NCBI GenBank assembly: GCA_009692305.1
Contig: SHZK01000001.1
Location: 248,001 to 312,000 of the forward strand
Origin: Gammaproteobacteria bacterium
GTDB lineage: Bacteria; Pseudomonadota; Gammaproteobacteria; Pseudomonadales; Pseudohongiellaceae
Direction of reading: 5' to 3'
DNA: 64,000 nt
The notes beneath the pieces were generated by a model. That model did not search any database. It had not been told where the DNA came from and saw only the letters and a program-made list of their open reading frames with translations. Below are positions 26,278 to 36,494 of this stretch, in pieces; within the stretch, counting starts at the first letter, position 1, and every line of letters starts with the position of its first letter. The position numbers and the translations under genes were made by a program.

Positions 26278-26307
26278 ACTTCTTGGTCTGATGGCATTCT
26301 GCCATGA

Positions 26308-26979
26308 CTAGTAATGTTCGATAATGTCGCCAACCTCGGCATCATCAGCTATGTGCAGATCAATCTTTCGATAAAGATGTATGTCGCTGCGCACGGATGA
26401 ACTGGAATCGATAGTAATTTCCGAAGTACGGCGAGTGGATGCGAAGAATCGATCAAACCAGGAGTGGCTTCCGCGCACGATCAGATCGCCCTCGACCACG
26501 CTGCCATCACGCAACTCGATATCGCCATTCGCAGTCTGCAAGTCGGCAGCGACGCGGGTATTGCGCAATTGAATCTTGCCATTGACAGTTTGTACCTGCT
26601 CTTCAATGACAGTGCCGCTCTCGGTGTGAATGCCGCCATTGACCGTTTTCAATGATCCTTTCACGGTCACATCGCGCCCGACCCGTATGCCGCCGTTCAC
26701 GGTCTCGGCCTGTGTTATGGTCACAGCGTCAGCGAGGACAATGCCACCATTTACCGTGCTAATTGCCTGGGCAGATGCACAGCGTTGCAAATCAATACCG
26801 CCATTGACCGATCTTAGATTGCCAACGCCATCCTCTGCATCGATACGGACGCCGCCATTCACTTTTGAAACATCACGAACATCAGCGGCTTCCGCTGGTG
26901 TGGATAACAAATAACCACCGAGGCACAGGGCTAGCAGAGTAGCGGTGCCCAAGTGAAGATTGTGATTTAGAGCTTGCAT
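26308..26979 (-). CDS. Secreted repetitive beta-helix-like protein with VNGG repeats
   Basis: A 223-residue protein with a hydrophobic N-terminal signal segment (LLALCLGGYLLSTPAEAA). Seven copies of a [KST]-[VA]-N-G-[GKD]-[IV] motif occur with Asn-Gly at residues 41, 59, 77, 95, 114, 132 and 151, a spacing of 18 or 19. This regular spacing indicates a solenoid, probably a three-sided beta-helix as in bactofilin or DUF4097-type proteins. The C-terminal 60 residues leave the repeat pattern. Related proteins are often encoded with an ECF sigma/anti-sigma pair; none is adjacent here, though the upstream 448 bp may hold decayed coding sequence. Function is unknown. Confidence 0.75.
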   Translation of the reverse strand: MQALNHNLHLGTATLLALCLGGYLLSTPAEAADVRDVSKVNGGVRIDAEDGVGNLRSVNGGIDLQRCASAQAISTVNGGIVLADAVTITQAETVNGGIRVGRDVTVKGSLKTVNGGIHTESGTVIEEQVQTVNGKIQLRNTRVAADLQTANGDIELRDGSVVEGDLIVRGSHSWFDRFFASTRRTSEITIDSSSSVRSDIHLYRKIDLHIADDAEVGDIIEHY

Positions 26980-27427
26980 AATATGTTCCTTATTTTTACT
27001 GGTTCTTTAAACTATCTTCTGGCTCAGCGGTTGCTCTGTGGATATTCATTGGCTGTCCATTAGGCATTCGCCTGGTGAGCGCTTGGTATTCATTTAACAA
27101 TAAGCTCAGCAATAAGCTTGCCAACTCCGAGATGTAATTTAATATCTCTATAAAACAGCTAGTTACACTGATCGCATTGATGTCCTGGGTAATCCGGGTA
27201 GTGAGATTCGCCAACCTGGTTAGCCTGATCCACCAGCATCTGCGCGTGCTTTACAGCCCGAAACTGATGCGCTACTGTGCGGAAACTCTGGCCAGCTGCC
27301 GCACTTGTTGCTCTTGGATACTATGACGACTTCACCTATGAAAAGGTTACTCGAATTCTCTGTAGTTCTGCTGGCAGTTACGCTCACAACAACTACAATC
27401 AACCTTGGATAAATAGCAGGTCTACCC
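26980..27427. other. 448-bp stretch between divergent genes with possible tiny or decayed ORFs
   Basis: No gene is firmly supported. On plus, 27180-27326 encodes 48 residues (MSWVIRVVRFANLVSLI..., Cys-rich end). Its TGA overlaps the ATG of a 29-residue frame with a hydrophobic core (27323-27412) that ends 15 bp before the MBL gene; the ATGA overlap would allow coupling. On minus, 26996-27214 encodes 72 residues ending NEYQALTRRMPNGQP..., which faintly resembles an anti-sigma tail and lies where one might be expected upstream of the VNGG gene. The two sides overlap, so they cannot all be real. Confidence 0.3.
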
Positions 27428-28492
27428 ATGATGGAAAAAATTGCTCGCTCTCGCTATGCGCTACTGCTGTTCGTTGCAGCGTTGCTGCCAATTAATTTCA
27501 GTGCAGCACAAGAAACAGTAATCGAATCCGCGTCGCACCGCTTTATCGAAGTGGCGGATGGAGTGTGGTTTGCTACTGGCATTGGCTCCGTCTGGACAAT
27601 GAGCAATGCGCTCGTGCTGGTTGGAGAATTTGACACACTCGTTGTGGATTCCCACGTAACGCCAGCCGCATCCCGAGCCCTGCTCGAATCCTTGCCCGTG
27701 ATCACGGATAAGCCAGTGCGCTATTTGGTAAACAGCCATTATCATTTCGATCATTCCCATGGCAACCAGTCGTTCCCGCCTGGTGTGGAAATCATTGGAC
27801 ATGAATTTACTCGCAAGAAGTTGAACGGTGAAATAGGTAACGTGCTGGAGGAAGCAACCTTCAAGAGCTTCTCTGATGGAGTGCCGGCAACTGTAGCCAG
27901 TCTGGAACAGCAAGCGGCCGCGGAGACTGATCCGGCGCGCAAGGCTGCCCTGCTGGAAAATCATCGCGTGCAGCGCGACTATATGAACGCAATAGGCGAA
28001 ATCAATCCAACTCCGCCGAATATCACTCTGGAATCGAAGATGACCTTGTTCCAGGTTGTGGCGGACGGCAGTCGTGAAATCCAGTTACACCATTTCGGTC
28101 GCGCTCACACTGGTGGTGATGTCGTGATTTATCTGCCGCAGGACAAGATCGCGTTCACGGGTGACATGATGTTGCCCGGCCTGTCTTATATGGGAGATGC
28201 CCATGTCGACGAATGGCCGGCGACTCTCGAAGGCATGAAGACCCTCGACTTCGATACATGGCTACCCGGCCACGGACCCGTTATGCGCACGCGTGAACCA
28301 ATAGATCATTTCCAGGCTTATCTCACCGACTTATGGGAGAAGACATCTGCCATGCACCGCAGCGGTGTCAGTGCCGATGATGCCGCGGTACAGATTGATA
28401 TGACCAATCATAGCGCAAACTATGCGCAGCTGCGTGAGCCAGGCGTGGACCCAAGGGCCATTCGCCGCATTTACCAGCTGCTGGATAATTAA
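27428..28492 (+). CDS. Secreted metallo-beta-lactamase-fold hydrolase
   Basis: A 354-residue protein with a signal peptide (YALLLFVAALLPINFSAAQ). The zinc-binding motif is NSHYHFDHSHGN (H-x-H-x-D-H), followed by the later His in FGRAHTGGD, the bridging Asp in AFTGDMM, and a final His in LPGHGP. The metal site is therefore complete. A helical insert (about 145-195) separates the first His motif from the rest, as in the quinoprotein relay/SoxH-like branch. Substrate is unknown. The ATG at 27428 is followed at once by a second ATG; AGCAGG lies upstream. A strong terminator follows. Confidence 0.92.
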   Translation: MMEKIARSRYALLLFVAALLPINFSAAQETVIESASHRFIEVADGVWFATGIGSVWTMSNALVLVGEFDTLVVDSHVTPAASRALLESLPVITDKPVRYLVNSHYHFDHSHGNQSFPPGVEIIGHEFTRKKLNGEIGNVLEEATFKSFSDGVPATVASLEQQAAAETDPARKAALLENHRVQRDYMNAIGEINPTPPNITLESKMTLFQVVADGSREIQLHHFGRAHTGGDVVIYLPQDKIAFTGDMMLPGLSYMGDAHVDEWPATLEGMKTLDFDTWLPGHGPVMRTREPIDHFQAYLTDLWEKTSAMHRSGVSADDAAVQIDMTNHSANYAQLREPGVDPRAIRRIYQLLDN

Positions 28493-28516
28493 TCTGAACT
28501 GAAATAATTCAGAGCG

Positions 28517-28550
28517 AAAAAAAGGGGGGTTCCGAAAAACCCCCCTTTTT
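28517..28550. terminator. Bidirectional rho-independent terminator
   Basis: AAAAAGGGGGG and CCCCCCTTTTT pair perfectly around a 10-base loop. A seven-base A run on the left gives a U7 tail for the minus-strand hydrolase; five T give a tail for the plus-strand MBL gene. It lies between the two convergent stops. Confidence 0.93.
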
Positions 28551-28564
28551 CTATGCCTGCGATA

Positions 28565-29869
28565 TTACTGCAGTATTTGATACGGACTTACCGCATAAGG
28601 TTTGTTGCTGTAGCTGTCGATGATGGATTGCATTGCGGTGACACCAATGTCTTGGCGTGCGTTGATGTGGTTATAGGAAGTTATCTGGGTCATCATGATG
28701 CCGAGCATATTTTCCACCGGATCGACCCAGAAAATGGTGCCCCAGGCACCGCCCCAGGTGAAAGTGCCTGGTGTGGAGGGATCGCGCGCCTCGCCGACGT
28801 CGGTCATGACAGCAAAGCCAAGACCGAATCCATAACCGGGACCGCGCACGTAGATATCGTGATCACCGCTGTGGTTGCTGATCATCAGATTGATAGTCTT
28901 CGGACTCAATAAGCGCACACCATCAAGTTCGCCGCCATTCAACAACATCTGGCTGAAGCGCCAGTAGTCGGAGATTGTCGATGAGAGGCCGGCGACTCCA
29001 CCAAAATAGGTAGTTTCACGATACTCGGGTGCGCGAAACAGCTCGATGGTCTGGTCGGGTCCGGTTGGGCTGTAGACAGCAGCGACACGATTGATCTTTT
29101 CCGGCGGCACAATGTAGTGCGTATCATGCATGGCGAGTGGATCAAGTATGCGTTCCTGTACAAACTCAACGAGCGGTTGGCCGGAGATACGTTCTACCAG
29201 CAGCGCCACGTAATCTGTTGAGCTGCCATATTGCCAGCTGTCTCCGGGCTGAAACGCCAGTGGCAGCGGTGCGCGCTGCACCAGATTTGCATCCAGTGTG
29301 TCGGCGCGTTCCAGCAACTTCACTTCGTCCTCGGTCAGTAATTCAGGGTCTGGATCAAGACCCGCGGTGTGGGACAGGACGTGTCGGAACGTGACTGGTC
29401 GCACTGCAGGTACACGGCGCGTGCCGTTACTGTCAGTGACCAGAACTTCCTTGTTGGCCAGTTCTGGTATCCAGTTGCTGATCGGGTCAGTTAGCAAAAA
29501 ATGGCCTTCTTCGTAAAGCATCATCAAGGCCGTGGAGACGATCGGCTTGGTCATGGACATGATGACGAAGATGGTGTCATCGGTCATGACCTCGCCAGTT
29601 TCCTTGTTTTTCCAACCCTGCGATTGCCGGTGAATCACCCGGCCATCCCGCGCAATGAGTGTGACCGTGCCGGCCAACTTGTTGGCATCGATATAGCGTT
29701 GCATGGCGGCAGGTAAATGTTGCAGACGCTCACTGGAGACGCCAACAATCTCCGGCGTGACTATAGGCATTTCGTCAGCGAAACTTGGTGTTAGCAGCGA
29801 ACCCAGCAGCAACCCGGAGGCACAGGTGCACAAAAGTGTTTTCGTGAGCTTGTTGAATGGGGAAGGCAT
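28565..29869 (-). CDS. Secreted class C beta-lactamase-related serine hydrolase
   Basis: A 434-residue protein with a signal peptide (LLCTCASGLLLGSLLTPSFA). The catalytic S-x-x-K is SMTK in FVIMSMTKPIVST. The second motif is YGSS (YGSSTDYVALLVE), where penicillinases have Y-x-N. The third is WGGAWGT, where class C enzymes have K-T/S-G. This matches family VIII esterase/EstB-like serine hydrolases more than true beta-lactamases, so ester or amide hydrolysis is likely and antibiotic resistance is not implied. It is transcribed toward the MBL gene and shares the terminator. Its start precedes a gene-poor 450-bp stretch. Confidence 0.92.
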   Translation of the reverse strand: MPSPFNKLTKTLLCTCASGLLLGSLLTPSFADEMPIVTPEIVGVSSERLQHLPAAMQRYIDANKLAGTVTLIARDGRVIHRQSQGWKNKETGEVMTDDTIFVIMSMTKPIVSTALMMLYEEGHFLLTDPISNWIPELANKEVLVTDSNGTRRVPAVRPVTFRHVLSHTAGLDPDPELLTEDEVKLLERADTLDANLVQRAPLPLAFQPGDSWQYGSSTDYVALLVERISGQPLVEFVQERILDPLAMHDTHYIVPPEKINRVAAVYSPTGPDQTIELFRAPEYRETTYFGGVAGLSSTISDYWRFSQMLLNGGELDGVRLLSPKTINLMISNHSGDHDIYVRGPGYGFGLGFAVMTDVGEARDPSTPGTFTWGGAWGTIFWVDPVENMLGIMMTQITSYNHINARQDIGVTAMQSIIDSYSNKPYAVSPYQILQ

Positions 29870-30319
29870 GTGAAACTCCTGAATTTATTGACTGCCCTCA
29901 TTCTGCCAGGATGGCAAACGGAGCGGCCATGGTTGTTATTCTTGAGCACTCGTTCCAGCAGGGTAGGGTACTGCCAGCAAGTATATTACGCGGCCCAGTA
30001 TATGCGAGACTTGCCGAAGTTTGCCAGTCTCTAATCCGGGTTCCCGGTAACTTGGCTGGGATAGACAAGAATCAAATTGCCCCTGGTCGTTATCAGGTCA
30101 ACGCATCGTAGATGCAGGGGTAGTGGAATAGCGGCCGCGTACGCTGGATGCCTGACTGCGTGAGCGTATTCATCACTGGCAGTCTCTGGCATCGCTGCAC
30201 AATGCGCTGGCATTGGAGTTGATTGCTGCGGCGACTGGACACTGGTCCGGCGCGCACTACATTTATGGGATACAGGAACCGGGTGGCACTTTGGATGTAT
30301 TCGGCATGCAATATGCGAA
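29870..30319. other. 450-bp stretch with no intact gene; possible degenerate coding remnant
   Basis: No complete gene is supported. On plus, about 30166-30369 reads as a plausible protein (LALELIAAATGHWSGAHYIY then FGMQYANQQTWALAVDAWW) but has no start and is preceded by in-frame TGA and TAG codons, so it may be the tail of a decayed gene. It ends about 50 bp inside the P-type ATPase pseudogene on the other strand. No promoter or hairpin stands out. Confidence 0.3.
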
Positions 30320-32837
30320 TCAGCAAACCTGGGCGCTTGCAGTTGATGCTTGGTGGGTGGCTGCCTGACGCTTGCGCAGCAGGGTACTGCAGGCTTCCGC
30401 GAGAAACCAGCTTGCCAGCAGTAATGTTCCAATCAATCCAGCCAGTTCCCAGTTTAGGGCGGCGAGGCCCAACAGGTCGCGCAACGACGGCACTGTGACT
30501 ACCAGCATTTGGATCAGGAAGCTGAGCAGCAAGGCAGCGGTTATCAGAACGTTGTGCTCGGCCACTACATTGGCTTTCCGCGCCGGATTCACCACCACCA
30601 ATTGCACCACTGTCAGGTAAACAAACACGACTGTCTGTGCGACGTCACGATTAATGCCAAAAAATGGCAGTAGAAGTAGTAACGCGAGCGCAATCAGGGC
30701 ACCAAGCAGGCCAATCGTGAAAATGAAGATTAACGTGTTCTGGTCCAGCAGCGCAGCAGATTTGGAACGCGGTTTAATTTCCAGTACACCCGGGTTCCTG
30801 TCAAAGGTGATGGCGAGAGCGGGTATAGAATCGGTCAGCAAATTTATCCATAAAATCTGCACTGCTGTAAGGGGCAGGATGAAGCTCGCGTCATTCGCCA
30901 TTGCAATAAAAGTAATCAGGCTGCCAATGATGATGAGCAATACTTCGGCGAGATTGGCGGCAAACAGAAAGCGCATGATTTTCTGGATGTTTTCAAAGAT
31001 ATTCCGGCCTTCCTCAATGGCGGTCACGATTGTGGCGAAGTTGTCATCGACGAGCACCAGGTCGGCTACTTCACGCGATACGTCGCTGCCTCTTTGTCCC
31101 ATTGCTACGCCCACGTCTGCTGCCTTCAACGCAGGTGCATCATTGACCCCATCCCCGGTAACCGCAACGACCTGACCTTGTTGTTGCAAGGTTCTAACGA
31201 TGCGATATTTTAGTTCCGGTGAAACTCTGGCGAACACATTGAAGCGGGCAATCCTAATGCTGAACTCCTGCTCCGAAAGAGTTTCAAGTTCACTTCCCGT
31301 ATAGAAACGCTCACTGATAATGCCCACTTGGCGCGTAATCTCAAATCCAGTAGCGGGGTGATCGCCTGTTATCATCAGCACTTATATACCGGCTGCTATG
31401 GCATGACTGATCGATTCCGCAACTTCCGGTCGCGGTGGATCCAGCAGCAAGACTAATCCCAGCCATTCCAGGTTATGCTCCGCCGTATCTTCAGATTTGG
31501 CAACAGCCAATGCCCGGAATCCTTTGCTGGCGTGAGCAGCAATGCGTTCGCGCCAATGCACCTGCTCCGCTGCGGTAAGCGAAGACATTGCCAGCAGAAT
31601 TTCTGGTGCTCCCTTGAAATAACTGACAATTGCCCCGGTTGGGTTGCGCACCGTAGTGCGCATGAACTTCCTCTGCGCATCGAAGGGGCGACCATCCACT
31701 CTAATGTTGGTCTGGCGAGCAGTCGCAATCAGCGCAGGTGCGCGCTGGTCTATATAGGCGAGGATGCCAAGTTCCAATGGGTCACCCGCGCCGGATGTAA
31801 GGTCGGCGTCATTGACGAGGGCAAGTGCCAGCAACGCCGCATCTTGATCGGTACTTTCCAACTCCTGCACAGTCATTCGATTTTCAGTGAGTGTGCCAGT
31901 CTTGTCTGTGGCAATCACAGTAACTGATCCGAGCGCTTCCACTGCTGACATCTTGTGCACAACTGCTTTCTTCTTCGCCATTCTTTCAGCGCCGAGTGCC
32001 AGGGTGAGCGTAATCACAGCTGGCAGGCTCTCTGGTACCGCCGCTACTGCCAGTGCCACGGCAAACAAAAACAGTTCGCTGATATGGCTTATACCGGTAA
32101 AGCTGATGCCTGCGATCCACAGCACTATTGCTGCTGCACTGACAGAGATAGCAATCTTGCAGCCAACAATTTGTATACGTTTTTCCAGCGGAGTTTTGTC
32201 GCGTTCCACCTCGGCCAGTATCGAAGCCAGCTTGCCCATGTTGCTGTTCGAGCCAGTGTTGGTAACGGTAAAAAGGGCGGATCCACGTACGGCCATCGTG
32301 CCGGACAGAACTGCAGCATCAATCGCCGCAGTCACCGGCGCCGATTCGCCCGTTACGATAGATTCGTCCACGATGAATCCAGAAGTCTGCAATACCACAC
32401 CATCTGCAGGCAAGCGTTCGCCAGCTTCCACGCGCACTATATCGCCCGGAACCAATTGCTTGCTTTCAACTTGTTGCAGGGCGCCATCGCGAATCACCCA
32501 GCAGTGTGGTTCGGTATAAGTAGCCAACTTTGCCAGCGCGATTTCCGATTTCAGGTTTTGCCATAAACCCAATCCGGCATTGGCAGCCAGAATCAGCAGT
32601 ATCGCAATCGATTCCAGCGGTACGTTGTTGGCACCTTCGTAAAGCCACGCTCCGGTGTCAACCAGCAGCGCAAACAGCAAGATGTAAACGAGTGGGTTTC
32701 TGAACTGAAGCATCAGCTTGTTGAATATCGATTCAGTTTTTTTTTGCAGGCAATGAGTTAGGGCCGTATCGTGCATAGCGTTCGGCGACTTCAGTAGACT
32801 TCAAGCCGTATATGGGGAGTGAGGATTCATTTGCCAT
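30320..32837 (-). pseudogene. P2-type cation-transporting ATPase, disrupted by a frameshift and an in-frame stop
   Basis: Assembled across two lesions, the gene encodes about 838 residues of a Ca2+-type P-ATPase. The N-terminus (from ATG 32837: GLKSTEVAERYARYGPNSLP) is in a different frame from the rest. The frame changes at a nine-A run (32737-32745), where eight A would restore it. Downstream are the TGES-type actuator motif (VTGESAP), PESLP in TM4, the phosphorylation motif DKTGTLT and the hinge TGDGVNDAP. The motif AGI-x-VLMITGDHP is cut by TAA (31382-31384) in place of a sense codon, probably Lys. Two independent lesions make this a likely pseudogene, or two sequencing errors. The next gene upstream on this strand is also frameshifted. 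Confidence 0.85.
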
Positions 32838-32848
32838 GGGAGTAATGT

Positions 32849-34253
32849 TCAGAAATCGAGGCTGTCGCCCTGCGCCGGGATTTCACTGACAATGGCATTA
32901 TCATCGCGCAGCTTGTCTGCCAGGGCTTGCAAGGCACTCGCTTCCCCGTGTATCAATACCAGTCGCGGTGTTGGCTGGAAATTTCGTGCCCATTCGATAA
33001 GTTCTGACTGTCCGGCGTGCGCCGAAAAACCGCCGAGAGTCGCGATTTTTGCCCGGACCACAAAGTCTTCTCCAAACATCTTGATCAGCTTCTTGCCGTC
33101 AACCAACAGGGGACCGAGTGTGCCCTGTGCCTGGTAGCCAATAAAAATGATGGTGTTGCTGTCGTTCCAGATGCGGTGTTTGAAGTGATGCCGGATGCGG
33201 CCGCCGGTACACATACCACTGCCGGCGATAATGATGGCACCTTGCTTGATCTTGTTGATGGCCATGGATTCTTCTGCACTGTTAGAGAGTTTCAGAGTAG
33301 GCAGGAATTTTTCCAGCGACTCGCGACCGTATTGGGTAAGGCAACGAATGTCCTTGTTGTCCATGAGATGCAGCCAATGATCGTAAACCTGGGTCACTTC
33401 TATTGCCATGGGGCTGTCCATGAAGATCGACCAACTATCCAGTTTGCCCTGATGGTAGAGACAGCCCAGATGAAACAGAATTTCCTGTGCGCGTCCGATT
33501 GCGAAAGAAGGAATCATGACATTGCCGCCACGTTGCCACGCCTCGCTTAAAAGCGTCGATAGTTCTGTCAGGGTATTGTCTATGGCACGATGGTTGCGAT
33601 TACCGTACGTCCCTTCCATCAGCAGTAAATCAGCCTGCGTGGGTGTCCCGGGGTCATTCATCAACGGCGATCCGCGATTACCGAGATCGCCAGAGAACAC
33701 GAGACGCTTTTGTGAGCCATCCTCGGTAAAAGTTAATTCCACAATTGCAGATCCGAGAATATGACCGGCGTCCAGAAAACGCAGTTCTGCATGTGGCCCC
33801 AATACTATTTTTGTATCGTATTGCGCTGGTTCGCACAGATGCAGCGCTTTTTTTTACATCTGCAATTGTGTACTCTGGCAGCAGCAATTTGCGACCGCTG
33901 CGTTGGCGCCGCCGATTTTCATGTTCGAGATCACGCTCATATAATCCAAATGCATCTTCCAGCAGAATGCGTAACAGGCCGCGCGTGGCTGCAGTGCAAT
34001 AGATTGGTCCCGCATAACCGGCCCGCACCAGCTTGGGTAACATGCCGGAGTGATCGAGATGTCCATGTGACAGAATTACGGCATTAATGTCTCCCGCTGC
34101 AAAGGCAAACGCAGCATCCCCGATGCGTTCGACCGCATCACCGCCCTGCTGCATACCGCATTCAAGCAAGACCTTGCCAAGTGCGGCAGACTCCAGCAGA
34201 TAGCAGGAACCTGTTACCTGTTGTGCGGCACCGTAAAACGTTATTCTTGCCAC
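32849..34253 (-). pseudogene. MBL-fold beta-CASP RNA-processing exonuclease, frameshifted
   Basis: The start is GTG 34253 with AGGAG seven bases upstream. The first part holds GAAQQVTGSCYLL and the metal motif SHGHLDHSGMLPKL. The frame breaks at an eight-A run (33848-33855). With seven A the reading continues ...ADVKKALHLCEPAQYDTK into LRFLDAGHILGSA, then beta-CASP motifs GMCTGGRIRHHFK and FSAHAGQSELIEWA. The corrected length is about 467 residues, normal for the CPSF73/RNase-J-like family that processes RNA in the cytosol. It lies 11 bp upstream of the P-type ATPase on the same strand; the two probably formed one operon. One frameshift in a homopolymer may be real or an assembly error. Confidence 0.85.
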
Positions 34254-34424
34254 CGATTTTCTCCTGCTACTGTGTGCCCTGAATGGCAACAGCCAAACCC
34301 GCATGATTAGCGAGCGCTCATGGTCGGATTTCAGGATGAGTGCGTCAAGGACGAGCGTGCGTTGCTTCGGGTATAGCTGGTCTAGATCAATTTAATGTGC
34401 CTTATCCTCAATCATTGAAAGGCA

Positions 34425-34461
34425 TAAAAAAGCCGGCGTGATGCACAATCAACGCCGGCTT
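34425..34461 (-). terminator. Rho-independent terminator after amtB
   Basis: AAGCCGGCGT and ACGCCGGCTT form a 10-bp stem around a 12-base loop; the A run at 34425-34430 gives the U tail on the minus strand. It lies 24 bp after the amtB stop. Confidence 0.92.
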
Positions 34462-34484
34462 GTTCAGCGCGCAGGGTGCGGTAA

Positions 34485-35789
34485 TTACATTGAATAACCC
34501 TTTTCGTTATGGATAGTAATGTCGAGTCCGGCCTGTTCCTGATCTTCAGGAACCCGGATGCCAGATGTGATCGCACCGACCAGCTTGATAAGCACAAAAG
34601 TCACGCTGGCGGCAAAGATGCCTGTGGCAAGAATACCTATCACCTGTACCCCAAGCTGTGAGCCGATGGTCGCGCCTTCAGCAAGACCATTGCCGCTGAA
34701 AATGCCGAGATTCGCTGACACCAGAATGCCCGCCAGAAAGGTGCCAACAATACCGCCGACACCGTGCACTGGAAACACGTCAAGCGAGTCATCGACCTTG
34801 AACTTCTGCTTCATGGTCATGGTAGCGAAATAACAGATTACACCGCCGGCCGTTCCCACCAGCAAGGCACCAGCTGGGCCCACTGCGCCAGAGGCAGGAG
34901 TGATGGTAGCTAGCCCCGCGACCATGCCGGTGATTGCACCCAGAGCGCTTGGTTTACCGAATTTAATCCATTCGATTACCATCCAGGTGAACGCACCAGT
35001 GGCGGCCGAGATATGGGTGACAAACATGGCCATACCAGCACTACCATTCGCAGCCAGAGCACTGCCGGCATTGAATCCGAACCAGCCCACCCACAGCATG
35101 GCGGCACCGGTAAAACTCATGGTCAGGTTATGCGGCATCATGGCCGAAGTCAGAAAGCCTTTGCGCGGACCCAGCACGAGCGCGAAAACGAGTGCGCTGA
35201 CACCAGCCGTTACGTGCACCACGGTGCCTCCGGCAAAATCGATCAATCCCATGTCCATCAACCAGCCACCACCCCACACCCAGTGCGCCACCGGGAAGTA
35301 GACGACCAGAGTCCACAGGACGCTGAATAAAAGCATGGCAGAGAACTTGATGCGTTCTACGAACGCGCCGACGATTAGCGCCGGGGTAATGATGGCAAAT
35401 GTCATCTGGAAAGAAGCGAACACTGTTTCCGGGATGTTGCCAGACACGGAACCGACCACGACGCCATTGAACATCGCCTTGCCCAGCCCGCCCCACCAGT
35501 CAGATTCGGCTGGTCCAAAGGCGATACTGTAGCCAACAACTATCCAGAGCAGGGAGATAACGACGGCTATAGCAAAACACTGCATCAGCACTGACAGCAC
35601 ATTCTTGGTGCGTACCAGGCCACCGTAAAACAATGCCAGTCCGGGCAGGGTCATAAATAGCACGAGGGCAGTCGAGGTGAGAATCCAGGCAGTATTGCCG
35701 CTATCCACGCCATCTTGTGCGAAGGCTACCGACGGCAGCAGCAGGGTCAGGACCCATGGAGCATTACGAATTATTTTTGTTATGTGCAT
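34485..35789 (-). CDS. amtB: Ammonium transporter AmtB
   Basis: A 434-residue inner-membrane protein with a signal peptide (ending SVAFAQ) and eleven expected helices. Recognisable Amt segments include LFMTLPGLALFYGGLVR, the pore-His helix GGTVVHVTAGVSALV, AMLWVGWFGFNAGSAL and DDSLDVFPVHGVGGIVGT, which holds the second pore His. Both twin pore His residues are present. It conducts ammonium as a trimer. It lies 14 bp after glnK, the usual order, and GlnK would block it when nitrogen is sufficient. A terminator follows. Confidence 0.97.
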   Translation of the reverse strand: MHITKIIRNAPWVLTLLLPSVAFAQDGVDSGNTAWILTSTALVLFMTLPGLALFYGGLVRTKNVLSVLMQCFAIAVVISLLWIVVGYSIAFGPAESDWWGGLGKAMFNGVVVGSVSGNIPETVFASFQMTFAIITPALIVGAFVERIKFSAMLLFSVLWTLVVYFPVAHWVWGGGWLMDMGLIDFAGGTVVHVTAGVSALVFALVLGPRKGFLTSAMMPHNLTMSFTGAAMLWVGWFGFNAGSALAANGSAGMAMFVTHISAATGAFTWMVIEWIKFGKPSALGAITGMVAGLATITPASGAVGPAGALLVGTAGGVICYFATMTMKQKFKVDDSLDVFPVHGVGGIVGTFLAGILVSANLGIFSGNGLAEGATIGSQLGVQVIGILATGIFAASVTFVLIKLVGAITSGIRVPEDQEQAGLDITIHNEKGYSM

Positions 35790-35803
35790 GTTCTGAATTT
35801 CCT

Positions 35804-36401
<598 letters not shown>

Positions 36402-36450
36402 AAAAAAAAGGGGGCGTCCACTCATGGGGGGGTTATGAGTGGACGCCCCC
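36402..36450 (-). terminator. Rho-independent terminator after the MFS gene
   Basis: A perfect 16-bp stem (GGGGGCGTCCACTCAT with its complement, 36410-36425 and 36435-36450) around a G-rich loop is followed on the minus strand by a U8 tail. It lies 45 bp after the MFS stop. Confidence 0.93.
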
Positions 36451-36494
36451 TAGTGGGGAGGGACGGTATCGCGAACTTTGTCAGGCGCTGGGGC

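Noticed and set aside
31887..32519. 210-codon open frame antisense to the P-type ATPase
   Set aside because: It runs opposite conserved ATPase motifs and shows no family of its own.
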